Shown here in pieces: positions 44,323 to 53,234 of a stretch of DNA of 64,000 bases (position 1 is the stretch's first letter; every line of letters starts with the position of its first letter). Source of the stretch: Chitinophaga pinensis (lineage in GTDB: Bacteria > Bacteroidota > Bacteroidia > Chitinophagales > Chitinophagaceae); the NCBI GenBank assembly GCA_902167325.1, contig LR632930.1:4278001-4342000 (forward strand), given 5' to 3'. Both the position numbers and the translations under genes were made by a program. Below the pieces are notes generated by a model. It had not been told where the DNA came from. It saw nothing but the letters and a program-made list of their open reading frames with translations, and made no database searches.

Positions 44323-44847
44323 ATGAACGCTCCCAGAGAAAGATTAATAAATACAGCGACCGTCCTGTTTCACCAGCAGGGTTACAACAGCACCGGCATT
44401 AACCAGATTATCAGTGAAGCCAATGTTGCCAAAGCCAGTTTCTACCAGCACTTTAAGTCGAAAGACGACCTGTGTGTGGCGTTTCTGAATACAAGACATG
44501 ATTATTGGTTTGCGGAATTGATGGCATACATCTCAAAGTCTAAAAGCACTAAAAAAAGGGTATTAAATGCTTTTGACTTTATCATGTATATGAATGAAAA
44601 GGAAGATTTCAGGGGTTGTAGTTTTTTAAACATCTTATCGGAAATATCAAAAGAGCAGGATAGCATACTTGCCGTCATACAGGCACATAAAAGCGACCTC
44701 AGAAAATTCTTTGATGATGAATTGGGGGATGAATTACTGTCGGCCCATATCTATATGCTATTTGAAAGTTCAATTATAGAAAGCCAGCTTTTCAAATCGA
44801 ATGAGTTGGTCAATAAATCTAAAAAAATCGTCAACAGTTTAATCTAA
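44323..44847 (+). CDS. TetR-family transcriptional regulator
   Basis: The 174-residue protein has the N-terminal HTH RLINTATVLFHQQGYNSTGINQIISEANVAKASFYQHFKSKDDLCVAF (about 6-53), then a helical ligand-binding domain. The likely operator is the ACAGAC/GTCTGT dyad upstream. It is followed 10 bp later by a DUF1348 gene, in one operon. Base composition is clearly more AT-rich than the neighbours (one 60-base line has about 30% GC), which suggests recent acquisition. Confidence 0.92.
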   Translation: MNAPRERLINTATVLFHQQGYNSTGINQIISEANVAKASFYQHFKSKDDLCVAFLNTRHDYWFAELMAYISKSKSTKKRVLNAFDFIMYMNEKEDFRGCSFLNILSEISKEQDSILAVIQAHKSDLRKFFDDELGDELLSAHIYMLFESSIIESQLFKSNELVNKSKKIVNSLI

Positions 44848-44857
44848 ACTTTTTAAC

Positions 44858-45268
44858 ATGGAACAGAAACATCCTTTACCTCCATTTACATTGGAGACAG
44901 CAAAACAAAAGATCCAAATGGCTGAAGATGCCTGGAATTCGAGGAATCCCGAGAAAGTGTCTATGGCTTATACCATTGACAGCGAATGGCGGAACCGGAA
45001 TGTGTTCGTTAATGGCAGACAGGAAATCGTGAAGTTTCTATCGAATAAATGGAATAACGAACTGGATTACAAGTTAAAAAAGGAATATTGGGCACATGCC
45101 GGAAATAGAATAGCAGTAAGATTTGAATATGAGTATAGAAACAAAGAGGGAAAATGGTTCAGGGCCTATGGCAACGAGAACTGGGAGTTTGACGGGAACG
45201 GCCTGATGAAAAAGAGATATGCCAGTATTAATGACCTTGAAATAAATGAAGCTGACAGGTATTTGTAA
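44858..45268 (+). CDS. DUF1348 / SnoaL-like (NTF2 fold) protein
   Basis: This 136-residue cytoplasmic protein is highly typical of DUF1348: PLPPFTLETAKQKIQMAEDAWNSRNPEKVSMAYTIDSEWRNRNVFVNGRQEIVKFL, RIAVRFEYEYRNKEGKWFRAYGNENWEFD. This family is usually found with TetR regulators. The enzymatic role is unknown, and a small hydrophobic ligand or isomerase-type function is plausible. AT-rich like the TetR gene. Confidence 0.9.
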   Translation: MEQKHPLPPFTLETAKQKIQMAEDAWNSRNPEKVSMAYTIDSEWRNRNVFVNGRQEIVKFLSNKWNNELDYKLKKEYWAHAGNRIAVRFEYEYRNKEGKWFRAYGNENWEFDGNGLMKKRYASINDLEINEADRYL

Positions 45269-45301
45269 TCATTCGGCAAGTTCACCAGCATAAGTAATCT
45301 T

Positions 45302-46474
45302 TTAATAAAGCAGGTATGGCGCCATCCGTTTTTCCCAATCTCCCGGGTCCGTATACTTTTCGATATCTTCCCATCCTCCATCACCCCGTACGGCCACCAG
45401 CGATTCCGCATCTTTAACTCCCAGCAGCAGCTCCAGGTGCCGGGTACCGCTGCGGTTCACATGAGTAGGGTAGGGCGCCCATCTGAAATGATCGGGGTGC
45501 AGTTGACGGATAAGCCGTATCAGCAGCCATCCATTCCTCACAGGCCTGAAAACCGCCGGATCATTGACATGCATCATAACGCCGCTGCATTTTTGGCCCT
45601 GATATTTCCCTTCTGCCGGAACAAAACTGACCGGCCGGGCGTATACCCCTTCGGGAGCATATTCATTGAACAGTTTCGCGATATGTGGACCGTCCAGCCA
45701 GGGAGCACCCGCTACCCGGAACGGCGTTGCCGTACCACGGCCTTCGCTGATATTGGTGGCCTCCAGCAGCCCCATTCCCGGATACAGTAAAGCGGATTCA
45801 AAACAGGGAATAGCAGGGGAAGTAGGAATGAAAGACGAACTCCAATGCGGGTAAAACATCGTCCGCTGCCAGTGCTGACAGGGGATTACATCCAGCTGTA
45901 AAGCATGCTGAATGTTACCGGCCGAATTGAAATAACGCGCCAGTTCACCCAATGTGCAGCTATGCCTCACGGGTATGTTCCACCTGCCAATGAAGCTGCT
46001 GCAGCTGGCTTCGTCCAGCAACGGGCCTTCAGCGAGGTGCAGTTTGCCAGACAGGGGATTGGGCCTGTCTGCAATCACGAGATGTTTTCCGTGGGCGGCA
46101 CAAGCCTCCATGACATGGGTCATCGTCCAGAGATAAGTGTAGAAACGGCAACCAATGTCTGGGATATCGAAAAGCACGATGTCTATGCCTGACAGGTCGT
46201 TATGAGCAGGAGTCAGTTTACCACCGTACAGGCTGGTAACGGGCAGTCCTGTCAGGCGGTCAATTCCATCCGGCATTTCCCTGCCATCTTCACCGGTAGT
46301 TTCGAGTCCATGCTCGGGAGAAAACAACCGTACGATGTTAAACTCATTCGCCAGCAAAGCCTCCCGGGAAGGCCGGAAGTTTGCGGTGCATGCGGCATGG
46401 TTCGTTACCATGCCGATCCGGCTTTTCTGCCAGGCAGGCGGGTGTGCTAATAGTACGTCGATACCGGTCATCAT
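45302..46474 (-). CDS. DUF1343 protein, NamZ (exo-beta-N-acetylmuramidase)-like
   Basis: The frame reaches 46516, but ATG 46474 (MMTGIDVLLAHPPAWQKSRIGMVTNHAACT) avoids overlap with the upstream gene, giving 390 residues. Motifs match DUF1343/NamZ: RLFSPEHGLETTGEDG, GLPVTSLYGG, DIVLFDIPDIGCRFYTYLWTMTHVMEAC, LVIADRPNPLSG, GRGTATPFRVAGAPW. NamZ releases terminal MurNAc from peptidoglycan fragments. No signal peptide is present at either start, unlike typical secreted members, so it may act on imported muropeptides in the cytoplasm. Confidence 0.87.
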   Translation of the reverse strand: MMTGIDVLLAHPPAWQKSRIGMVTNHAACTANFRPSREALLANEFNIVRLFSPEHGLETTGEDGREMPDGIDRLTGLPVTSLYGGKLTPAHNDLSGIDIVLFDIPDIGCRFYTYLWTMTHVMEACAAHGKHLVIADRPNPLSGKLHLAEGPLLDEASCSSFIGRWNIPVRHSCTLGELARYFNSAGNIQHALQLDVIPCQHWQRTMFYPHWSSSFIPTSPAIPCFESALLYPGMGLLEATNISEGRGTATPFRVAGAPWLDGPHIAKLFNEYAPEGVYARPVSFVPAEGKYQGQKCSGVMMHVNDPAVFRPVRNGWLLIRLIRQLHPDHFRWAPYPTHVNRSGTRHLELLLGVKDAESLVAVRGDGGWEDIEKYTDPGDWEKRMAPYLLY

Positions 46475-46481
46475 GATATGC

Positions 46482-47072
46482 TTAACCCCGTTTTTCCCAG
46501 GTACCATTTTCATCAAGGATCTTTAAATAGCTGTTAAATGGTTCGTTAGCGTGATGAAGCTGATATAGCTGATCGGTTAGCGCGGTGAGAAAATTATAGA
46601 AAACTGAAAAGTCTTCTTTTGAGTTGTAAAGTCCGCCCCATTCACCCAATATCCAATTGAATGTTTTGCCGTCGCCCATCGTGATTGATATTATGAGATT
46701 AGGAGTATCAGCTTCGGAATGTTTGTAAAAGTCATATTGTTTCCCTCCTAACAATGATATCTGTCGGGCAGGGACCCGGATAGAGCGTATCTCCGCAAAT
46801 AATGCAGTGCCGAAAGAGGAACTGGTAAAGCCTTCTTTATTCAGTGAAATGTTCTCTTCCGACTGCCTTTTGGAGGCCGCCATAACCAGCCTGTAAATAG
46901 CCAGTAGCATTAATGGTATGGAGATCAGCAATAACCAGCCCGGGAAAAGCGGGTCTGAATGTACTACTAAAACAATGCCCGTCAGAGAAACAGTCAGCAA
47001 CGTGGCAAAAAACCAAAACAGAATAGTTGCGGTATTCCTGCTGTTATTGAAACGGAAGTGATAGGTATTCAT
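46482..47072 (-). CDS. Hypothetical membrane protein with cytoplasmic PH-like domain
   Basis: The 196-residue protein has two TM helices (about 15-37 and 44-64). A soluble domain follows (about 75-190: ISLNKEGFTSSSFGTALFAEIRSIRVPAR..., GDGKTFNWILGEWGGLYNSKEDFSVFYNFLTALTDQL) whose strand/helix order recalls bacterial PH domains. It ends 8 bp before the NamZ-like start, so they are probably co-transcribed. The function is unknown. Confidence 0.7.
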   Translation of the reverse strand: MNTYHFRFNNSRNTATILFWFFATLLTVSLTGIVLVVHSDPLFPGWLLLISIPLMLLAIYRLVMAASKRQSEENISLNKEGFTSSSFGTALFAEIRSIRVPARQISLLGGKQYDFYKHSEADTPNLIISITMGDGKTFNWILGEWGGLYNSKEDFSVFYNFLTALTDQLYQLHHANEPFNSYLKILDENGTWEKRG

Positions 47073-47356
47073 ATCTGTCTAAAACGTTAGAAAAAGGAAA
47101 CCACATTTTCCGGTGGTAAAAGTAAATTTATTCTTTAAAACCAGCGCATTTTTACTTAAGCCTGCATTCCCCGGTCATCTGCTTTCCGAACCTTTACGAC
47201 ACCGTGACTGTTAAGGAATGGATGATAGCGCCTCCAGGCCTGCTCCTCCATTTTTGCTTATGCCTTGCCTTCAACTGCTTCGGGAACATCCGGATCGGAG
47301 GCGAACACGCGGAACCGGAGTTCAGCACAACCTCACAATCATAAAAAAGCTAATTT
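47073..47356. other. Intergenic region before copB
   Basis: No gene is supported. The region shows no TGAT-N4-ATCA dyad, unlike the promoters of the downstream island, and no clear TAnnTTTG. Metal control of copB may act here, but no site was recognised. Confidence 0.4.
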
Positions 47357-49456
47357 ATGCAAGACGAGCACAGCCATCATCAGCATCACGGTCATCACGA
47401 GACAGGCAATGAGCCGGCCCGGCATTCCACTGCACATGCAGGGCACGACCATGTAACTATGAACTCCGGGAAGGATGCGCATCATAAACAGCATGACAGC
47501 ACAGGTGGCCACGACGAGCATGCCGGACATCATACGGAAGGGTTTCTCAAGCGGTTCTGGATATGCCTGGCCGTTACCGTGCCGGTGCTGTTACTGTCAC
47601 ATATGATTCAGCAATGGATTGGCTTTACTTTTACCTTCCCCGGCGATAAATATGCGCTGCTCGCGTTGAGCAGCTTTATATTCTTTTATGGTGGATGGCC
47701 TTTCCTGGTGGGAATGGTCAGGGAATTGAAGTCGGGTAACCCGGGTATGATGACGCTGGTGGCCGTTGCCATTACTACCGCTTACCTTTACAGTACGGCG
47801 GTAGTGTTCGGACTGCCAGGCATGGATTTCTACTGGGAACTGGCAACGCTGATAGATATCATGCTGCTGGGCCACTGGCTTGAAATGAAGTCACAAATGG
47901 CGGCTTCCCGTGCGCTGGCATCCCTCGTTGAGCTGCTACCCGCAATGGTACATGTGGAACGAAACGGTGAGATAACCGATATTCCGCTGCAGGACCTGCA
48001 GAACAAGAACGTGGTCCTTATCAAGCCGGGAGAGAAAGTTCCTGCTGATGGTGTAATCCTGGAGGGAAGCTCGGAAATAAACGAAAGCATGCTTACGGGC
48101 GAAAGCCTGCCTGTAAAGAAAGGAAAAGACGCCAGGGTGATCGGGGGTGCGGTGAACGGAGACGGTGCGCTGAAAGTACAGGTAACCGGCGCCGGTAAAG
48201 ACAGCTACCTCAATAAGGTGATCAATATGGTGCAAACCGCGCAAGGTGCCAAATCCAACACGCAAAACCTCGCCAACAAGGTGGCTAAATGGCTTACCAT
48301 CATTTCCATCAGCGTAGGGGTGGTAACTTTCATTGTTTGGCTGATGGCAGGGCATGAACTTTCTTTCGCGCTGGAAAGAATGGTAACTGTGATGGTAACC
48401 TCCTGTCCTCATGCATTGGGCGTAGCCATTCCGCTGGTTGTGGCAATTTCCACCTCACTGTCCGCCATGCATGGGCTGCTTATCCGCAACCGCACTGCCT
48501 TTGAAAACGCGCGTAAGCTGACCACAATCATATTCGATAAAACCGGCACACTAACGAAAGGCTCCCACGAAGTGCAACGGATCATCCCGCTGGATCCGCA
48601 ATTTACTGCAGACGAAATATTGCAGTACGCCGCCGCAATCCAGCAGAATTCGGAGCATCACATAGCGCATGGCGTGATGAAGAAGCTGAAAGAAAAACAA
48701 CTCGCTTTGTGGAGCACAACGGATTTCAGGTACATGCAGGGCATCGGCGTTAGCGGTAACGTGAACGGCAAAACTGTTGTAGCGGCTGGTCCTAATTACT
48801 TCAAGCAACAGCATAAGCCGGTGCCGGACATTCCGGGTGATATTGACCAGTCCACCGACACGGTGAATTTCGTTCTCATCGGTGATGCGTCCGCAGGTAT
48901 CATCACATTTGCAGATGCCATCCGCGAAACCGCAGCAGAAGCCATTGCCGACCTGAAAGCAATGGGGATCAAATCGTTTCTTTTAACCGGTGATAATGAG
49001 AAAGTAGCTGCAGCGGTTGCAAAGCAACTGAAAATGGACGGTTATCTGGCAAACGTGCTGCCGCATGAGAAGCAGCAAAAAGTAAAAGAGTTCCAGGATA
49101 AAGGAGAAGTGGTGGCCATGACGGGGGATGGCGTTAACGATGCACCGGCTTTGGCAATGGCCGATGTTGGGATTGCCGTAGGGTCCGGAACAGACGTAGC
49201 CGCTGAAACTGCGGATATTATACTGGTGAATAGCGATCCAAAAGATGTGGTGCAGATGATTGCATTTGGGAAGGCTACCTACCGTAAAATGATACAGAAC
49301 CTTGCCTGGGCCGTGGGATACAACGTTATTGCGATCCCGCTCGCTGCCGGCGTACTCTACCCCGGGTTCATGCTAAGCCCGGCGATGGGAGCCGTTTTGA
49401 TGAGCCTGAGTACTATCATCGTGGCAATCAATGCAAAACTGTTGAAAGTAAAATAG
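47357..49456 (+). CDS. copB: CopB-type copper-translocating P1B-ATPase with His-rich N-terminus
   Basis: The 699-residue protein begins with 18 His in the first 60 residues (HSHHQHHGHH, HHKQH, HAGHH), in place of HMA domains. TM helices flank the ion-binding motif TSCPHALGV (CPH, the P1B-3/CopB signature). The phosphorylation site is DKTGTLTKG, the actuator is MLTGESLPVKK, the nucleotide region has QNSEHHIAHG (HP-like), and the hinge is MTGDGVNDAPALAMADVG. It exports copper (or Cu2+/Ag+) from the cytoplasm. It is convergent with the second ATPase, 17 bp away. Confidence 0.93.
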   Translation: MQDEHSHHQHHGHHETGNEPARHSTAHAGHDHVTMNSGKDAHHKQHDSTGGHDEHAGHHTEGFLKRFWICLAVTVPVLLLSHMIQQWIGFTFTFPGDKYALLALSSFIFFYGGWPFLVGMVRELKSGNPGMMTLVAVAITTAYLYSTAVVFGLPGMDFYWELATLIDIMLLGHWLEMKSQMAASRALASLVELLPAMVHVERNGEITDIPLQDLQNKNVVLIKPGEKVPADGVILEGSSEINESMLTGESLPVKKGKDARVIGGAVNGDGALKVQVTGAGKDSYLNKVINMVQTAQGAKSNTQNLANKVAKWLTIISISVGVVTFIVWLMAGHELSFALERMVTVMVTSCPHALGVAIPLVVAISTSLSAMHGLLIRNRTAFENARKLTTIIFDKTGTLTKGSHEVQRIIPLDPQFTADEILQYAAAIQQNSEHHIAHGVMKKLKEKQLALWSTTDFRYMQGIGVSGNVNGKTVVAAGPNYFKQQHKPVPDIPGDIDQSTDTVNFVLIGDASAGIITFADAIRETAAEAIADLKAMGIKSFLLTGDNEKVAAAVAKQLKMDGYLANVLPHEKQQKVKEFQDKGEVVAMTGDGVNDAPALAMADVGIAVGSGTDVAAETADIILVNSDPKDVVQMIAFGKATYRKMIQNLAWAVGYNVIAIPLAAGVLYPGFMLSPAMGAVLMSLSTIIVAINAKLLKVK

Positions 49457-49473
49457 CGCAAACCAATCGCAAG

Positions 49474-51963
49474 CTACTTCCGTTTCAAATACTTGTAGCA
49501 TTCATACCATGCTACACTTGCAAATGCCACTGCCAGACAGATACCAAGTGATCCCAATGTCAAGGGTACAAGGCCGAATACTTCCCGTACCTGCGGTACA
49601 AAAAGGATCACCAAAGTGAAAGCTACAGACGCCAGCAGCACCCATGGCGCCAGGTTATTCCGGTAATGGATAGTTTCGGCGATCGTTGCGGTAAAAGAAC
49701 GGTTAGTAAAAGTCAGGAAGATATTGGCAAACAACAGGGTGGTCAATACTTCCGTGCGTATTTCCTCCGCAGGCAATTGTTGCTGCATCCTGACATAATA
49801 AATCCCAAGGATACCCAAAGTCACTATAAGCCCCTGCAAAATGCTAATACCTACCTCATAACGGTTCATGATGCCATCCTTCCGGTTACGCGGTCCTTTG
49901 TCCATGATATCCTGCTCCACTGGTTCCCGCTCAAAGAACAATGAACAGGTAGGTCCCATAATAAGCTCAAGGAAAATCACATGGACCGGCGTGAAGATAT
50001 TGTAGACCGGCCATCCGAATATCAGTGGCAAAGCCGCCGTGAGGATAATGGGGATATGAATGGTGATGATGTAGCGGATGGATTTCTTCAGATTGACAAA
50101 AATCTTACGGCCCTGCCGTATTGCCTCGGTCAACATGGCGAGGTTATCGTCTGTTATGACCAGGTCGGAAGACGAACGCGCCATTTCTGCGCCTTTTTGC
50201 CCCATGGCGATACCGATGTCGGACATCTTTAGTGCGGGTACATCATTCACCCCGTCGCCAATCATGGCAACGATATGACCCTTTTGCTGCAATGCACCCA
50301 CCACACGTTGCTTCGCCTCCGGGAACATCCGCGCGAAAATACCGGTTTCCTGGGCTGCCATGTACAACTGATCATCGGCCATAGCCATAACTTCCGCCCC
50401 CGTCAAGCTTTTCCCGGCTTCGGGAATGCCTACCTGCCCGGAAATGTTACGGGCAGTTTCGAGGTAATCGCCGGTCAGCAGCTTTACGGATATCCCGGCT
50501 TTATGCAGTCCGGCTATCACCCCCGGTACGTTCTCGCGTGGGGGATCGTACAGGCAAAGCAACCCTTCAAACCGCCACGGGAAATCATCCTGCGATGCCG
50601 GCAATTCCCCTTCCGGGCATACTGCGCTGGCCACGCCCAGGATCCGGTACCCTTTGGATGCTTCGGTATGGGCAATTGCCAGGGCTTCCGCCTTCGTCGT
50701 TTCGCTCAATTTGCAGACCTGGAGTATCCGCTCAATGGCTCCTTTGCCTGCGGCAATACGTTTGCCGTTGCCCGCGTAGATATGCGTCATCATGGGTGGA
50801 CGGCCACCCAAAGGATATTCGGCCACCTGCATGGCATCACCGGCCAGTTTATCGGCACCCGAAAGCTGTGCCGATTCCAAAATCGCCTTCTCCATAGCGT
50901 CAAACGGTACCCGCTCGCTGGCGAACATAGCGTAAAGCAAAACCTGTTGTGTATGTACGGATGCTGTCACCCGTTCCAGCACCTCATTTTCAAAACGGTA
51001 AATCTCCTTGACAGACATGCGGTTCTCTGTAATGGTACCCGTTTTGTCAAGGCAAACCACATCTACAGCACCCAGGTTTTCGATTACCTGCGGATTCCTC
51101 GAAATGATACCCCATTTGCTGAGCTGATACGCCCCCAGCGCCATAAACGAGGAAAAAGTAACGGGTATCTCTTCCGGGATGGCTGACATTGCCAAAACGA
51201 GGGCAAAGAGCAGGCTTTGCAATACCAAACCACTCCGTTCATAATTGACAAGCCAAATCACAAGGAAGGCGCTGATACCAAAAATTGCCAGTCGCCTTAC
51301 ATATTTCCCTACCTGTTGCTGTAACAGCGTTTTAGGGCTCTTCAATTCGCCGGCCGCCCTGCCCAGTTTGCCTAACTGCGTCTGGCCCCCAATGGACTCC
51401 ACCACTGCGTAACACATCCCAGTATTGACGGTAGTTCCCTGGTAAATGATATCATTTCCCTGAACCGCTTCCTTCGGCACCGGGAAAGACTCCCCGGTAA
51501 TGACGGACTCGTTGACCGTAAAATCATTTCCGGAGATCAGCTTCGCATCCGCAGGCACAAGGTTTCCTTCTTCGAGCATGAACACATCCCCCGGAACGAG
51601 ATCTTCCGCCGCAATGGTTGTTTGCACCCCATCCCGGATCACCTTAACGCCCTCACGGGTATAGGACTGAAGGGCTTTAAGCGCCTGCTCGCTGCGCGCA
51701 TCCTGGAAAATGGAGATGGCAGTCACTATACAGATAGCAGCTACCATCATTCCGCCTTCCGCATATTCCCCTGCAATGAAATAGATGGAAGTGGCCACAG
51801 CCAGCAGGATGAACATGGGTTCCGCCACAATGCCGAAGATGATCTTCAGGAACCGGCGATTCACCGTTTTAACGGCGTTCTTCCCGTATTCCGCCTGTAA
51901 CGCTGCTACATCAGCCTGGCGCAAACCCTCCGGATGGGGTAAATCGGTTACCTGTTCAGGCAT
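49474..51963 (-). CDS. P2-type (calcium-like) cation-transporting P-type ATPase
   Basis: The 829-residue protein has an N-terminal cation-ATPase domain (GLRQADVAALQAEYGKNAV), actuator VNESVITGESFPVPK, core motif AMSAIPEEIPVTF (PEEIP in place of PEGLP), phosphorylation site DKTGTITENRMSV, hinge MIGDGVNDVPALKMSDIGIAMG, and six C-terminal TM helices with ELIMGPTCSLFFEREP. It is probably a Ca2+ or Mn2+ exporter. The P2A class occurs in other stress clusters (for example CtpF of mycobacteria). The divergent promoter region carries an FNR-like box at 52059. Confidence 0.9.
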   Translation of the reverse strand: MPEQVTDLPHPEGLRQADVAALQAEYGKNAVKTVNRRFLKIIFGIVAEPMFILLAVATSIYFIAGEYAEGGMMVAAICIVTAISIFQDARSEQALKALQSYTREGVKVIRDGVQTTIAAEDLVPGDVFMLEEGNLVPADAKLISGNDFTVNESVITGESFPVPKEAVQGNDIIYQGTTVNTGMCYAVVESIGGQTQLGKLGRAAGELKSPKTLLQQQVGKYVRRLAIFGISAFLVIWLVNYERSGLVLQSLLFALVLAMSAIPEEIPVTFSSFMALGAYQLSKWGIISRNPQVIENLGAVDVVCLDKTGTITENRMSVKEIYRFENEVLERVTASVHTQQVLLYAMFASERVPFDAMEKAILESAQLSGADKLAGDAMQVAEYPLGGRPPMMTHIYAGNGKRIAAGKGAIERILQVCKLSETTKAEALAIAHTEASKGYRILGVASAVCPEGELPASQDDFPWRFEGLLCLYDPPRENVPGVIAGLHKAGISVKLLTGDYLETARNISGQVGIPEAGKSLTGAEVMAMADDQLYMAAQETGIFARMFPEAKQRVVGALQQKGHIVAMIGDGVNDVPALKMSDIGIAMGQKGAEMARSSSDLVITDDNLAMLTEAIRQGRKIFVNLKKSIRYIITIHIPIILTAALPLIFGWPVYNIFTPVHVIFLELIMGPTCSLFFEREPVEQDIMDKGPRNRKDGIMNRYEVGISILQGLIVTLGILGIYYVRMQQQLPAEEIRTEVLTTLLFANIFLTFTNRSFTATIAETIHYRNNLAPWVLLASVAFTLVILFVPQVREVFGLVPLTLGSLGICLAVAFASVAWYECYKYLKRK

Positions 51964-52058
51964 ATATTTCCTTTTTATAAATGTACGGCTTCTAGGATTG
52001 CCGGGTAATTACCTCCGTCAATTGCCTGATGATTGCGGTCATTGGCCGCCATCCGGCA

Positions 52059-52072
52059 TTGATTTGAATCAT
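52059..52072. promoter_or_regulatory. FNR/CRP-type box between P2 ATPase and AI-2E transporter genes
   Basis: TTGATTTGAATCAT fits TTGAT-N4-ATCAA with one mismatch in the outer base. It lies about 100 bp from both divergent starts. Confidence 0.65.
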
Positions 52073-52167
52073 CTGTTTGGCGATGCCTGTCATTTACCAG
52101 GACCTAAAAAATGGGGAAATTGGACTATACGCCCAAAGCTTACAATCGTTCAACCTAAACTACCTGT

Positions 52168-53232
52168 ATGACCTCGATACACTCTACCAACGGCCTGGCC
52201 AGAATCCTGGAGATCATATTCCTCGGGGCCGCATTACTGTATTTCGGGAAAACGTTGTTCATCCCATTCTTTATGGGATTGCTGATTGCTATGATCATGT
52301 ACCCTGTTTGCAGGAAAATGGAAGACCACGGCGCCTCCCGAACATTGGGAGTAACGGTTTCCCTTCTGATAGTAATGGTACTGTTCGCTATGCTGACGGG
52401 GCTCCTGCTTTGGCAACTGCAGGCCTTTGCCGGCGACTGGCCTCTATTGGTACGCAAACTCGAATCTTTGTTGCAGGCGCTCAGGGAATGGCTGGCGTTG
52501 AATCTCCAGTTTACGCTGGAGGCACAGGATACCTGGCTGCACGACCAGGCCGGCCAGATTGCCGGATTTATGGGACCAATGCTGCGCGGGACGATTAATC
52601 TTACCGTCAATACCCTGTTCACATTATTCATGACCCCTGTATTCGCCGCCTTGTTTCTTTACCACCGGCAGGTGTTCGTAAGGTTCCTGATAAAAATAGC
52701 CGGCGACCGATACGGGAACAGGCTGGAAGTGATTTTGCCGGAAGTTATCCGCACTTATTTCCATTATATCAAAGGGATGGTCATCGTTTACCTGATCGTA
52801 GGCATCCTTAACAGCATCGGCCTTCTCATCCTCGGGATACCGCATGCTATCCTTTTCGGCATGTTAACAGCCATTATGACCATCATCCCTTATTTCGGGA
52901 TCATCGTTAGCGCCCTGTTACCTATTTCCGCGGCCTGGACAGTCCATGAATCTATCTGGTACCCGCTGGGGGTGATCGGCATATTCGCCTTCGTCCAATA
53001 CCTGGAAGCCAATATCATTTTCCCGAAAGTGGTGGCCGCACAGCTGAATGTGAGCACCTGGGCTACCCTCGTGGCAATATTAGCAGGTGGCATTATCTGG
53101 GGCGTGGCAGGAATGGTATTGTTCATTCCCTTTGTAGCCATAGCGAAAATTGCCGCTGATCACATCGAAGAATGGGAAGATTGGAGATTGCTGCTTTCCC
53201 GGACGCCTGGAGTAAAAATTTTAAAAAACTGA
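52168..53232 (+). CDS. AI-2E family transporter (PF01594)
   Basis: The 354-residue protein has eight or so TM helices, with the family pattern FFMGLLIAMIMYPVCRKMEDHGASRTLGVTVSLLI (about 30-65), a soluble mid-domain, and C-terminal GIPHAILFGMLTAIMTIIPYFGIIVSALLPI and LEANIIFPKVVAAQLNVSTWATLVAILAGGIIWGVAGMVLFIPFVAIAKI. Despite the name, many members are Na+/H+ antiporters or exporters. Its stop is 2 bp from the ppsA start, so the pair is co-transcribed. Confidence 0.92.
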   Translation: MTSIHSTNGLARILEIIFLGAALLYFGKTLFIPFFMGLLIAMIMYPVCRKMEDHGASRTLGVTVSLLIVMVLFAMLTGLLLWQLQAFAGDWPLLVRKLESLLQALREWLALNLQFTLEAQDTWLHDQAGQIAGFMGPMLRGTINLTVNTLFTLFMTPVFAALFLYHRQVFVRFLIKIAGDRYGNRLEVILPEVIRTYFHYIKGMVIVYLIVGILNSIGLLILGIPHAILFGMLTAIMTIIPYFGIIVSALLPISAAWTVHESIWYPLGVIGIFAFVQYLEANIIFPKVVAAQLNVSTWATLVAILAGGIIWGVAGMVLFIPFVAIAKIAADHIEEWEDWRLLLSRTPGVKILKN

Positions 53233-53234
53233 TT

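Noticed and set aside
50275..51186. 303-codon plus-strand ORF
   Set aside because: It lies fully antisense to the P2-type ATPase, has no domain or signal, and reflects the GC pattern of that gene.
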